Assembly (NCBI GenBank): GCA_947626415.1
Contig: CANQSA010000008.1
Span: 32,612-96,611 of the forward strand
Source of the DNA: an uncultured Lachnospiraceae bacterium
Lineage (GTDB): Bacteria; Bacillota; Clostridia; Lachnospirales; Lachnospiraceae
Direction: 5' to 3'
DNA length: 64,000 nt
Shown: positions 18,489 through 27,260 of the stretch, one piece after another
How positions within the stretch are numbered: the stretch's first letter is position 1
Layout: every line of letters starts with the position of its first letter
Position numbers and translations under genes: made by a program
Notes under the pieces: model-generated
Databases searched by the model: none
Seen by the model: only the letters and a program-made list of their open reading frames with translations
What the model was told of the DNA's origin: nothing

Positions 18489-19325
18489 TTACCGGATAGC
18501 AGACATACAGTTCTCCATCAGCATCGCAATCGTCATCGGACCTACGCCGCCCGGAACCGGCGTAATATAGGACGCTTTCGGTTCCACACTGGCATAATCC
18601 ACATCACCGCACAGTTTCCCGTTTTCCATTCGGTGGATGCCCACGTCAATGACAACAGCCCCGTCCTTTACATAATCGGCGTCAATCGCTTTTGGCCTAC
18701 CCATTGCCACGATCAGGATATCCGCCTGTCTGGTCATTTCTTTTAAGTTCTGTGTCCTGGAATGACAGATCGTCACGGTAGCATTCTCCCGAAGCATTAA
18801 GGCTGCCGCCGGTTTACCCACAATATTGCTTCTTCCGATCACAACGCAGTGTTTTCCGGCAATGGAAATCCCGCTGCGCTTCAACAACTGGATTATGCCG
18901 GCAGGCGTACAGGATACAAAGCCTTTGCCGCCGGTATTCAGCGCGCCTACATTCTTCTCATGGAATCCATCCACGTCCTTTTCAGGACTGATCGTCTGGA
19001 TCACCTTGAATTCGTCGATCTGCGCCGGCAGCGGCAGCTGTACCAGGATTCCGTTTACCGCCGGATTCCCATTCAGATCCCGGATCAGAGAAAGCAGTTC
19101 TTCCTCCGAAACCTTCTCCTCCAGTTCATAAGAAAGCGATTCGATCCCGATATAGGCGCATGCCTTCTTCTTATTGTTCACATAAACGCTGGAAGCCGGA
19201 TCCTTTCCCACCTGGATCACCGCCAGGCAGGCTGTCTTCCCCGCTTCCTTCAAGCGCGCCGCTTCTTCCTTCAGTTCATCCTTGATCTGCTGGGAAATCA
19301 ATTTCCCGTCAATGATATGTGCCAT
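18489..19325 (-). CDS. folD: Methylenetetrahydrofolate dehydrogenase/cyclohydrolase
   Basis: 278 residues, normal for FolD. The substrate site Tyr-Val-x3-Lys-x-Lys lies near 50-57, and the closing motif Pro-Gly-Gly-Val-Gly-Pro-Met-Thr lies near 258-265. It interconverts methylene-, methenyl- and 10-formyl-tetrahydrofolate in the cytosol. The start at 19325 has GGAG 7 bases upstream; an ATG four codons earlier lacks spacing. It begins 18 bp after glyA, so SHMT and FolD form a one-carbon operon. Confidence 0.97.
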   Translation of the reverse strand: MAHIIDGKLISQQIKDELKEEAARLKEAGKTACLAVIQVGKDPASSVYVNNKKKACAYIGIESLSYELEEKVSEEELLSLIRDLNGNPAVNGILVQLPLPAQIDEFKVIQTISPEKDVDGFHEKNVGALNTGGKGFVSCTPAGIIQLLKRSGISIAGKHCVVIGRSNIVGKPAAALMLRENATVTICHSRTQNLKEMTRQADILIVAMGRPKAIDADYVKDGAVVIDVGIHRMENGKLCGDVDYASVEPKASYITPVPGGVGPMTIAMLMENCMSAIR

Positions 19326-19343
19326 ATCGATCTCCATTCTGCC

Positions 19344-20591
19344 TTACGCATAAAGCGGATATTTCTCGCATAACGCCGCAACCGCGCTTCGTACCTCGTC
19401 CGCCTTTTCCTCATATTCAAACGCCGTCATTCGGATCAGGGAAGCGATCTCCTCCATTTCCGCAGCGCCCATTCCTCTTGTGGTAACCGCAGGGGTTCCG
19501 ATCCGCACGCCGGATGTCACGAACGGGCTTCTCGGCTCGTTGGGCACCGTATTCTTGTTTAATGTGATATTTACACTGTCGCAGCGGTTCTGCAGTTCCT
19601 TGCCGGTAATCTCAGTATCCCGCAGATCTACCAGCATCAGGTGATTATCCGTGCCGCCGGTCAGAATCCGGAATCCGTTCGCGATCAGCGCCTTGCTTAA
19701 CGCCTGCGCGTTATCAACCACTTTCTGCGCGTAGGTCTTAAACTCCGGCTTCAGCGCTTCTCCGAAGCAGACTGCCTTCGCCGCGATCACATGCATCAGC
19801 GGACCGCCCTGAATACCCGGAAAAATCGCCTTGTTGAAATTATATTTGCCGGCTGCTTCCGCATTGGCAAGGATCAGGCCGCCTCTGGGACCGCGCAGCG
19901 TCTTATGCGTCGTAGTCGTAACCACATCCGCATACGGGAACGGCGACGGATGTACGCCTGCCGCAACCAGTCCGGCAATATGCGCCATGTCTACCATCAG
20001 TACCGCTCCTACCTCATCGCAGACCTCACGGAATTTCTTAAAATCAATCGTCCGCGCATAAGCGCTGGCGCCGGCTATGATCATCTTCGGATGTACTTTT
20101 TTCGCGGTTTCCCGCATCGCCTCATAATCGATAAATCCTTCGTCGTCAACGCCGTAAGGTACAATATTAAAATATTTACCGGAAATATTCACCGGACTCC
20201 CGTGGCTCAGATGTCCGCCGTGATCCAGGTTCATACCCATCACGGTATCGCCCGGCTCCAGAACGGCAAAAAATACCGCCAGATTCGCCTGTGCGCCGGA
20301 GTGCGGCTGTACATTGGCATAATCGCAGCCAAACAGCTTACATGCCCGGTCAATGGCAATCTGCTCCACAATATCCACCTTCTCGCAGCCGCCGTAGTAC
20401 CGCTTTCCCGGATATCCCTCCGCATATTTATTAGTCAGCACGCTGCCCATCGCCAGCATGACTTCCTTGCTTACAATATTCTCACTCGCGATCAGCTCGA
20501 TCGTACTGCGCTGTCTCTTACATTCCGCCTGCAGGGCCGCGCCCACCTCCGGGTCGAGATTCGCTACCTGCGCCATCATTTCATCTACCAT
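19344..20591 (-). CDS. glyA: Serine hydroxymethyltransferase
   Basis: 415 residues, full length. The PLP-binding lysine lies in the [10 protein letters not shown] motif near 225-234; a [10 protein letters not shown] motif near 56-65 binds substrate. It converts serine and tetrahydrofolate to glycine and methylene-tetrahydrofolate, feeding the downstream FolD. AGGAG precedes the ATG at 20591 and a consensus promoter lies just upstream. Confidence 0.98.
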   Translation of the reverse strand: MVDEMMAQVANLDPEVGAALQAECKRQRSTIELIASENIVSKEVMLAMGSVLTNKYAEGYPGKRYYGGCEKVDIVEQIAIDRACKLFGCDYANVQPHSGAQANLAVFFAVLEPGDTVMGMNLDHGGHLSHGSPVNISGKYFNIVPYGVDDEGFIDYEAMRETAKKVHPKMIIAGASAYARTIDFKKFREVCDEVGAVLMVDMAHIAGLVAAGVHPSPFPYADVVTTTTHKTLRGPRGGLILANAEAAGKYNFNKAIFPGIQGGPLMHVIAAKAVCFGEALKPEFKTYAQKVVDNAQALSKALIANGFRILTGGTDNHLMLVDLRDTEITGKELQNRCDSVNITLNKNTVPNEPRSPFVTSGVRIGTPAVTTRGMGAAEMEEIASLIRMTAFEYEEKADEVRSAVAALCEKYPLYA

Positions 20592-20627
20592 ATCTTTCTC
20601 CTATCCGAATTTCTACAATGATGTTTA

Positions 20628-20656
20628 ATTATAGACAACTCCCTGACGGTTGTCAA
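20628..20656 (-). promoter_or_regulatory. Consensus promoter of glyA-folD with internal dyad
   Basis: On the minus strand TTGACA and TATAAT are exactly 17 bases apart. The sequence GACAAC-N9-GTTGTC spans the -35 box and spacer as a perfect 6-base inverted repeat, a possible repressor site. The start codon is about 37 bases from the -10 box. Confidence 0.85.
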
Positions 20657-20671
20657 TTTAATTTGGAAAAT

Positions 20672-21508
20672 CTATAACAATGACTGGTAAATATCCCGCT
20701 TCGACACGCCCCTGTCTTTTGCTACCTGTTTCATCGCTTCTTTATGTGGCATTCCCTGGCTCTCATAATATGCCATATGTTCGGAAATCTCCATGTTCTC
20801 CCACGCCTGTCTGCTTTCTTCTTCCAGTCTGGAAACGGGGATTCCCGCGATTACCAAAACAAATTCCCCTCTTGCCTCTGTCTCCTGATAGTACGCTGCC
20901 GCTTCTGACAGCGATGTCTTCCAACCGTTTTCATGCAATTTCGTCAGTTCCTTACAGAGCGTAACGCTCCGATCCCCCAGTACCTCCAACAGTTCCGCCA
21001 GCGTTTTCCCCAACCGATGCGGAGCTTCATATAATACAATGGTTCTGGTCTCGGTTTTCAGTTCCTCCAGAATCCGGCTGCGTTCCTTCTTATCCGGAGG
21101 CAAAAACGCCTCAAAGCAAAACCGTCTGGTAGCCTGTCCTGACATGGAGAGCGCTGTCACGCAGGCCGCCGGTCCGGGTAGGGCAGATACGGTAATTCCC
21201 GCCTCATAGCATTGCCGTACCAATTCTTCTCCGGGATCAGAAATCCCCGGCGTTCCGGCATCCGTAATGAAAGCGACCTGTTTTCCGGCCTGTAATTGTT
21301 CGACCAGATAAGCCGCTTTCTCAATTTTATTGTGCTCATGATAACTGGTCATGGGCGTATGAATTTCAAAATGATTAAATAATTTCCGGCTGTGCCGGGT
21401 GTCCTCCGCCGCCACCAGATCCACCTCTTTCAATGTACGCAGGATCCGTACACTGATATCCTCCAGATTGCCAATGGGAGTGGGGCATAAGAAAAGAGTT
21501 CCTGCCAT
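20672..21508 (-). CDS. rsmI: 16S rRNA (cytidine-1402-2'-O)-methyltransferase
   Basis: 278 residues of the tetrapyrrole-methylase fold. Visible motifs are Pro-Thr-Pro-Ile-Gly-Asn-Leu near 9-15, Ala-Glu-Asp-Thr-Arg near 35-39, and the SAM loop Ala-Gly-Thr-Pro-Gly-Ile-Ser-Asp-Pro-Gly near 84-93. It methylates C1402 of 16S rRNA together with RsmH. The C-terminal Lys-Arg-Asp-Ile-Tyr helix is typical of Firmicutes members. Its stop is 15 bp before the glyA -35 box. Confidence 0.96.
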   Translation of the reverse strand: MAGTLFLCPTPIGNLEDISVRILRTLKEVDLVAAEDTRHSRKLFNHFEIHTPMTSYHEHNKIEKAAYLVEQLQAGKQVAFITDAGTPGISDPGEELVRQCYEAGITVSALPGPAACVTALSMSGQATRRFCFEAFLPPDKKERSRILEELKTETRTIVLYEAPHRLGKTLAELLEVLGDRSVTLCKELTKLHENGWKTSLSEAAAYYQETEARGEFVLVIAGIPVSRLEEESRQAWENMEISEHMAYYESQGMPHKEAMKQVAKDRGVSKRDIYQSLL

Positions 21509-21593
21509 GATCTTCTTTATTCTCCATAGAAACTTTTATTGCTGAGTTCACTCCACTTTATGCTAACTTGCTTCATCTGCAACTCTTGCAACA

Positions 21594-21863
21594 TCAATCA
21601 TATTGAATCCTCACTTTCCGAATTGACTCTAAAAATATATCTGGATTTTGGTACAAATTTTCAAGGATCGGTATTAAATCAATGTATTCTTCCACTTCCC
21701 CAATTCCCTGATAATTTGCCATAACCACAATATAACCATGATTCCATTCAACAATCCGGGTATACCTTTCCAGTTTTGGAGATGTCATAAAGCGTATCGT
21801 TCTGTTGTTATAGGAGAAAGATGTATATCGTTTGTCACTACTCAATATTGCTTCATCCGGCAC
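21594..21863 (-). CDS. Small protein of unknown function
   Basis: 89 residues if translation begins at GTG 21863. AAGGAGG ends 8 bases before this GTG, a far better site than that of the upstream ATG at 21923, which lies only a few bases from the -10 box and would be leaderless. The protein looks mixed alpha/beta with several Tyr and Arg residues and no membrane segment or Cys. I do not recognise the family. It has its own strong promoter and a dyad over the -35 box. Confidence 0.6.
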   Translation of the reverse strand: MPDEAILSSDKRYTSFSYNNRTIRFMTSPKLERYTRIVEWNHGYIVVMANYQGIGEVEEYIDLIPILENLYQNPDIFLESIRKVRIQYD

Positions 21864-21925
21864 AGATAAAACCTCCTTGTAAAATGATACATATAATTTC
21901 ACATCCAGCTTGATTTCATACAAAT

Positions 21926-21961
21926 ATTATACATCAATCTGTCTATAAATTCAATATAGAC
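21926..21961 (-). promoter_or_regulatory. Promoter with perfect 7-bp dyad over the -35 box
   Basis: TTGAAT (21949-21954) and TATAAT (21926-21931) are 17 bases apart on the minus strand. The perfect inverted repeat GTCTATA-N7-TATAGAC at 21941-21961 covers the -35 box, which suggests repressor control of the small gene at 21594-21863. Confidence 0.7.
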
Positions 21962-21992
21962 TCCAACACATCGCAATTGTTCCCAACTTCTT

Positions 21993-22871
21993 TTACCGCT
22001 CTTTATCATCCTCCAGATAGTACAAATACACATCCTCCAGATTCAGTCCCTGCCGGATCCTGGGGAATTCTTCGGGCAGATCATCGCCCACCAGCCGCAG
22101 CACCATGCCTTCTTTCCGCTGATACATATTGCCGACCCGGTAGGTCTGCTGCAGCGTCTGTGCAGTCTCCGGCGTACAGGATACCTCCGCGACCTTGCCC
22201 TCAAGAGACGCGATCAGCTCCGCCGGAGGCGCCTGCCCGACCAGACATCCCCGCTTCATCAGCAATACCTGCCCTGCGATACACTCAATATCGCTGACCA
22301 CATGGGTTGCCAGCAATACGATCTTATCCCGCGCCGTCTCCGAAATATAGTTGCGGATCCGGATCCGTTCCTCGGGGTCGAGGCCGGCTGTCGGCTCATC
22401 CAGGATTAGGATTTCCGGGTTGCCGAGCAGCGCCGCCGCAAACAGCGCCCGCTGCTTCATGCCGCCCGAATAACCACTCAGCCGTTTTCCCGCCTGTCCT
22501 GCCAGACCGGTCAGCTCCAGATAGCGGTCGATCTGCTCCGTTGCTTCTTTCTTCTTCATTCCTTTTAAATCCGCAATATAATAAAGGAACCGCCGCGCCG
22601 TAAACTGATCGTACATTCCCTGCTGCTGCGGCATATAACCGATTTTAGCACGAAATCCGGCGCCCATTTTCAAAATCTCCGTTCCGTTATAAGTAATCGT
22701 ACCGGCCGTGCGCGGCACACTGTCCGTCAACAGGTTCATCAGTGTGCTCTTTCCGGCTCCGTTAGGGCCTAAAATCCCATAAATTCCGGGAGTCAGCACC
22801 GCGTTAAAATCCCAGAGCGCCTTTTTCTCCCCATACTGTTTTCCGACATGTTCAAACTTCAATTCTCTCAT
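21993..22871 (-). CDS. ABC transporter ATP-binding protein
   Basis: 292 residues. Walker A (Gly-Pro-Asn-Gly-Ala-Gly-Lys-Ser-Thr) lies near 36-44, the Leu-Ser-Gly-Tyr-Ser-Gly-Gly signature near 134-140, Walker B with Asp-Glu-Pro near 158, and the switch His near 191. It is of the CcmA/BcrA export type with a C-terminal extension of about 70 residues. The ATG overlaps the permease stop as ATGA. It powers the permease upstream; cargo unknown. Confidence 0.93.
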   Translation of the reverse strand: MRELKFEHVGKQYGEKKALWDFNAVLTPGIYGILGPNGAGKSTLMNLLTDSVPRTAGTITYNGTEILKMGAGFRAKIGYMPQQQGMYDQFTARRFLYYIADLKGMKKKEATEQIDRYLELTGLAGQAGKRLSGYSGGMKQRALFAAALLGNPEILILDEPTAGLDPEERIRIRNYISETARDKIVLLATHVVSDIECIAGQVLLMKRGCLVGQAPPAELIASLEGKVAEVSCTPETAQTLQQTYRVGNMYQRKEGMVLRLVGDDLPEEFPRIRQGLNLEDVYLYYLEDDKER

Positions 22872-25168
22872 CGCACTGTTCCACCTTTCCGTTTCCAAGA
22901 TACAGCCGCACCGGCTGCCGCCAAACCGACACAGATCAACAATCCCGCTGCCGCGCCAAGCGTCAAGCCGCCGGCGTCCCGCATTCCATTCATCAGGCAC
23001 AGCGGTGAAAAAATGCTGAATCGGCTAAACGCATCCACGCCGATATAAACCATTCCCGCGGGAAGCACAAAAATAATCAGCGATTTCAGCAGAGACTGTA
23101 AGATTCCCGCCGAATGCTCGGAAACAAACAATACCAGGAATCCCAGCGACAAGGCCGCCAGATACCGTACCAGATAAAATACGATCAAAAACTGCAGCAC
23201 GGTCAGACGGACGGGCAGATTTACAAAAACCGCCACGCTCTGTACCGGCGCAGACAGACCGGTCAGCCCGTAATTGGAGCATACCTCATACATTTGGCAG
23301 CCATAGACAATCAGGCAGATCAGAAAAGTCCCGCCTGCCGTCAGCAGATATTTCCGGACCCGGACCCTGCCTCTGCCATACCGCATAACACCCAGATAGA
23401 GCCGGGCGCCCTGCTGCCTTTCATACGCGAATAAACCGCCGGCCAGCAAAATCACGGCTGTCATAATCAGGATTGCCTGCCCCATTTCTGTTCTCCTGCT
23501 TTCCGTCCCGTAGAGCTTATCGTAACCAATCCGGCTTACATACTCCACCGGGATCCCCTTTTCGGTACAATCCGCATATTGGTCTGACAGCGTCACCAGT
23601 TCCGTCAGCATTTCATCCACATTCTGGAGCGCTTTATAAGTATCGCTTCTCCCTTCCTCTTCCTCGATCTGCTGCATTCTTTCCGCAAGATTCTGTTTCT
23701 CCTGTTCCAGATACGCCTGTTTTTCCGGCAGGTACGGCCCCTTCAGAATCTCTATGTAATTCAGATAAAGCTGCATGGAATAATCATACTGTACCGGATA
23801 TACGTCAATGCCCCGAATACTGAGGAACAGCAAAACCGCCAGTACGAAAATACCACCCTGCACGATCATCTGTTTATACAATTCATGGCAGACCGGAATC
23901 AGCCGGCGACGCCGTTTCCGATTTTCCTTTTGACGGTGAAACAGTCCCTTTACCCGCAGCAGAAATTTCCGAATAAGCGACAGTTCCGCCGTCGGACGGA
24001 TCCGCCCGGAGTAAACCGCCAATGCGCCCAATCCCAGAAGCAATAACGTCAGCACAATCCAGAATACCAAAAAAATCCCTACCGGAAATCCAAAAAGATT
24101 TAAATTGTTATAGGACTGCATTACCGTTTTGGAATCCAGGAACGCGAAAAGATTGATATATTTGAAACCGGAAAACGGATTGGAACGGGGAATCCATGCC
24201 CACGCCGCATATTCCGCTCCCAAAAACAGCACCGCACCTCCGACGCCCAGCACCGCCATTCTGGAATAAGCGGTAAATACCCAGATCAGCAGACCCAGCA
24301 CCGCCATCAGAAGCATTTTCCCCAAGATCAGCAGCAACAGGTAAGTACCAACGGAGACCCGTAATGTCACATTGTCAAATCCCGGTACCGACTGAACCGA
24401 ACGGGACAGATCGCCCAGACTTCCGTAAATCCATACTGCAAGCAGCAGATTTTCCGCCCAAAGCAGTCCCGTCATAACGCAGGCTGAAACCGCCATAAGC
24501 CCGCTTCTTCTGGCAGCCTGCCGTATTCTGCCGCCCGGCGTGGCGTAGATCAGATTCCACAGTCCCTTTTTCCGTTCTTCCATAAAGAACAAGATCAAGA
24601 TCAATAAAAATAAAAATGTCAGATATTCCGTCTGCCCGTATTCCGCAAGGGGCGTTACCGCTTCATTGTACCCCGGCGTCAGCGTCACATCCGAAATCCC
24701 CTGAAAATCCGCCGCGGTCTTCTCAATATTGCGCTCCGCAAACCGGCTGTCACCGGAAGCAATCATATTCTCCTTCATTTGCCGGGCATTTTCCTGAATC
24801 GCTGCCATCCGTTCCGGAAATGTCTCCAAAATATACCGGTACTGCTGTTCCAGCAGAGAATACGCGGAATCTTTGGCAAGCGGAACATAGGCATCCTCCT
24901 GCTGCATCCGTTCCTCCATTCTCTGATCCAGATAACCCGATACCGTTTCCAGCGCCTGTCTCATATTCAGATTCCGGTAATGCTCCAAAAAAATTTGGAT
25001 CTCCTCATATGTCTGTTTCCGGCTGTCTGCGTCCGTCTTTACAGCCTCCCATCCGCCAAACAGATCAATGCGCTGCTGCCGCAAAAACAACACCCCATTT
25101 ACCAGAAAGAGCAGGATCACCATGACCACGATCCCTTTCCGGCATAACACTCTTCTCCATTCTTCCAT
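22868..25168 (-). CDS. Large ABC transporter permease with two similar halves
   Basis: 766 residues. Each half starts with a membrane helix (about 12-28 and 440-456), then a helical outside domain of 120-140 residues (about 30-175 and 460-570), then about five membrane helices. It is therefore a two-in-one exporter subunit of the ABC-2 or FtsX-like kind. GGAGG precedes the ATG. It starts 26 bp after lipoprotein L1, so it belongs to the same transcript as the secreted and lipoprotein genes, and may export, remove or protect against one of those products. The exact family is not recognised. Confidence 0.85.
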   Translation of the reverse strand: MEEWRRVLCRKGIVVMVILLFLVNGVLFLRQQRIDLFGGWEAVKTDADSRKQTYEEIQIFLEHYRNLNMRQALETVSGYLDQRMEERMQQEDAYVPLAKDSAYSLLEQQYRYILETFPERMAAIQENARQMKENMIASGDSRFAERNIEKTAADFQGISDVTLTPGYNEAVTPLAEYGQTEYLTFLFLLILILFFMEERKKGLWNLIYATPGGRIRQAARRSGLMAVSACVMTGLLWAENLLLAVWIYGSLGDLSRSVQSVPGFDNVTLRVSVGTYLLLLILGKMLLMAVLGLLIWVFTAYSRMAVLGVGGAVLFLGAEYAAWAWIPRSNPFSGFKYINLFAFLDSKTVMQSYNNLNLFGFPVGIFLVFWIVLTLLLLGLGALAVYSGRIRPTAELSLIRKFLLRVKGLFHRQKENRKRRRRLIPVCHELYKQMIVQGGIFVLAVLLFLSIRGIDVYPVQYDYSMQLYLNYIEILKGPYLPEKQAYLEQEKQNLAERMQQIEEEEGRSDTYKALQNVDEMLTELVTLSDQYADCTEKGIPVEYVSRIGYDKLYGTESRRTEMGQAILIMTAVILLAGGLFAYERQQGARLYLGVMRYGRGRVRVRKYLLTAGGTFLICLIVYGCQMYEVCSNYGLTGLSAPVQSVAVFVNLPVRLTVLQFLIVFYLVRYLAALSLGFLVLFVSEHSAGILQSLLKSLIIFVLPAGMVYIGVDAFSRFSIFSPLCLMNGMRDAGGLTLGAAAGLLICVGLAAAGAAVSWKRKGGTVR

Positions 25169-25194
25169 CCATTTCCTCCTTCCCTGGCTTGCGC

Positions 25195-26604
25195 CTATTC
25201 TGTCTGCTCCGCCCGATGTACGGTCAGATCCCCTTTCGCGATATCCGCTTTATCCAGCCAGCCGTATAGCTTATCATCCTCGGTAAACAGCACCATTTGA
25301 TACCTGGCAGAAGTCGACATTAACAGATGCACTCCGAAATCAAGTTCCCCGATCCTCTTAAAATCAGAATCCAGCACGATAAAATCTGTTACAAATTCCT
25401 CCTGTTCCTTGTCAAACTGCGCATACCAGCAAGTTCCGTCATAAGAACAACTAATTGGTCTTGCTTCCGACAAAGCCCCATAGTCCGCTACAATTTCCTC
25501 TGTTCCATCCTCCGGATGGTATAGTCTGATCTTTCCGTCTGAATATCCCATATCATTGCTGTTATAGTAAATGCCTTCCTCTGTTACATAAAAATCCTCC
25601 GGATTCGGCACCTTTTCCAAACGAATTCTTTCCACTTGCTGATTTTCTGTATCAATCCTATTTAAAGAAAATGTTAAATGGCCTTCCGATTCTCCCGGCT
25701 CGAATTTACTCTCAGCAAAATAAATATATCTTCCAAAGGGTTTTAAAATTACATAATCCTGATCAAATACATTTTCTGCATCCTGTATTTTGGGAAGCAC
25801 ATAGATACATTCCGCTTCTGCCTCACTGCCGCCCAGCGGTACCCGAAAAATACAGTTTTTCCCGTTCCGATAGTAGTCCTCTTTTTCTGTCTCTTCCCCC
25901 AGATTATGGATGTAATACACATACCCGTGATGAATCATAAATCCAATCGTAATACTGGAGATATTACAGTCTGCATTTTTTCTCTCAATCACTTTAAGAC
26001 TCTGCACCTTTACCCGTCCTGTTCCATCCGGATCGATTGCATACAGATTGGCATAGGTAATTGACGAAAATGTTTCTGTTTCGTCCCTCACATCATCGTC
26101 TCGTTCAATCAGAACTGTGTATATCTTTCCGTTATAATATTCCAATCCAAACGTTTCCTCCGCCAAAAAAGCATCGCATGCTTCACTGTCATGGAGACAT
26201 TCCGGTCTGTTGCATAAAATTCGATAACTGTGGTTTTTGGTATCATAGCAATATAAATATGCTCCCAATGCTCCCGGCGGGTTCATCTTGTAAATCAGTT
26301 GATAGAGATTCCCGTTTTCCGCCTCACAACGGGCTTCCCCCGCCGTTCTCCAGTCTCCATCCGTTTTCGGATCATACTCGATCTTCTCCGATTTCAGTTT
26401 TGTTTCCTCCGAGATTTTCCAGGCAGCAGGCGGTTCGGTCAGTTGCTTCGTTTTTCCGGTGATTAGAGAATCGCCGCCATTCCAGGTCGTAGTCTCTTTT
26501 CCGACTTGATCGGCTTCTTCCTTATGATTCTCTGCATCACCACATGCAGTAAAAATAAACATGGTAATCATACATAAGATGGCGCATATTAACTTTTTAT
26601 TCAT
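25195..26604 (-). CDS. Paralogous lipoprotein L1
   Basis: 469 residues. A signal peptide ends in a lipobox (Phe-Thr-Ala-Cys), so it is lipid-anchored outside. A conserved Trp-x-x-x-Asp-Ser-Leu segment and a Thr-Glu-Pro-Pro-Ala-Ala-Trp segment follow. Near residue 150 is Cys-x4-Cys-x-His-x4-Cys, kept in all five paralogues, a possible metal or disulfide site. The remainder is rich in Tyr and beta strands, like a beta-propeller. ATG at 26604 is chosen because it begins the signal peptide; the longer frame lacks one. Its gene follows S1 by 68 bp and precedes the ABC permease. Function unknown. Confidence 0.85.
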   Translation of the reverse strand: MNKKLICAILCMITMFIFTACGDAENHKEEADQVGKETTTWNGGDSLITGKTKQLTEPPAAWKISEETKLKSEKIEYDPKTDGDWRTAGEARCEAENGNLYQLIYKMNPPGALGAYLYCYDTKNHSYRILCNRPECLHDSEACDAFLAEETFGLEYYNGKIYTVLIERDDDVRDETETFSSITYANLYAIDPDGTGRVKVQSLKVIERKNADCNISSITIGFMIHHGYVYYIHNLGEETEKEDYYRNGKNCIFRVPLGGSEAEAECIYVLPKIQDAENVFDQDYVILKPFGRYIYFAESKFEPGESEGHLTFSLNRIDTENQQVERIRLEKVPNPEDFYVTEEGIYYNSNDMGYSDGKIRLYHPEDGTEEIVADYGALSEARPISCSYDGTCWYAQFDKEQEEFVTDFIVLDSDFKRIGELDFGVHLLMSTSARYQMVLFTEDDKLYGWLDKADIAKGDLTVHRAEQTE

Positions 26605-26672
26605 CGCTTTCTCTACTTTCCTTTTTATTTCATTGAGTTCATAAAACAAGGCAGATGCAGGCAAGCTTCTTT

Positions 26673-27113
26673 TTAATATACAATTTGCGCTACTGCGCCG
26701 GTTGTATTGCACTTACTCTTGCTTAAACCCACATAAGTAATTACGTTGCAGCTGACCATAGATCCTGAATTCCATGTATAAGTTACTTTTTCAGTTTCTG
26801 TTCCTGTCACCAATGAACCCACTTGTTTATCCAAAGTACCACTTATTTTATTTTTTTTCCCTGCACTTTTATAGTATACATAATTAATTTTCACATTTTT
26901 ATATACCTCTTTAGAACCGCTCCCACTTCCTTCTCCTACCATATCAACTTGAGAATTAGTCGTGGTTACTGTAGCTTTTGCATACACATCAACATACAGT
27001 GCATACCCTCTCCCGCTCGCTGTTCTGGTTGCAGCGAATGCCGACATTGCATTTCCAGCCACCATAACGACTGTCAGTACAAGTGCAGTCATAATCTTTC
27101 CTTTTTTGATCAT
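26673..27113 (-). CDS. Small secreted protein S1
   Basis: 146 residues. A signal peptide ends at Ser-Ala-Phe-Ala, then the conserved Thr-Arg-Thr-Ala-Ser-Gly-Arg-Gly start. The middle (about 38-110) is variable, Gly/Ser/Lys-rich and probably beta. The end is conserved: Cys-Asn-Val-Ile-Thr-Tyr-Val-Gly-Leu-Ser, a second Cys, and Thr-Thr-Gly-Ala-Val-Ala-Gln-Ile-Val-Tyr. The two Cys may form a disulfide. AGGAG precedes the ATG. It may be a matrix, adhesin or bacteriocin-like protein; the function cannot be read. Confidence 0.82.
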   Translation of the reverse strand: MIKKGKIMTALVLTVVMVAGNAMSAFAATRTASGRGYALYVDVYAKATVTTTNSQVDMVGEGSGSGSKEVYKNVKINYVYYKSAGKKNKISGTLDKQVGSLVTGTETEKVTYTWNSGSMVSCNVITYVGLSKSKCNTTGAVAQIVY

Positions 27114-27191
27114 ATTGACCTTCTCCTTTCATATTCGTATTTTTTTCTTTTTGTTCTTTGTTACCGCTTTGCATCTGCCCTGTTATTCCTA

Positions 27192-27219
27192 ATTATACCA
27201 GAAAACACTTAAATTTCAA
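27192..27219 (-). promoter_or_regulatory. Promoter of S1-L1-ABC operon
   Basis: TTGAAA and an extended -10 box (TGG-TATAAT) are 16 bases apart on the minus strand. The -35 box lies in an AT-rich stretch (GTTGAAATTTAA) that resembles the repeat found before S3. The same promoter stands before S2 almost unchanged. Confidence 0.7.
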
Positions 27220-27260
27220 CTTTAAATTTAGTATTTACAGATATAGATTTTTTCATTTTT

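Noticed and set aside
20628..20656. Terminator of rsmI from the GACAAC/GTTGTC dyad
   Set aside because: The same bases form a perfect promoter, the stem is only six bases and no T run follows.
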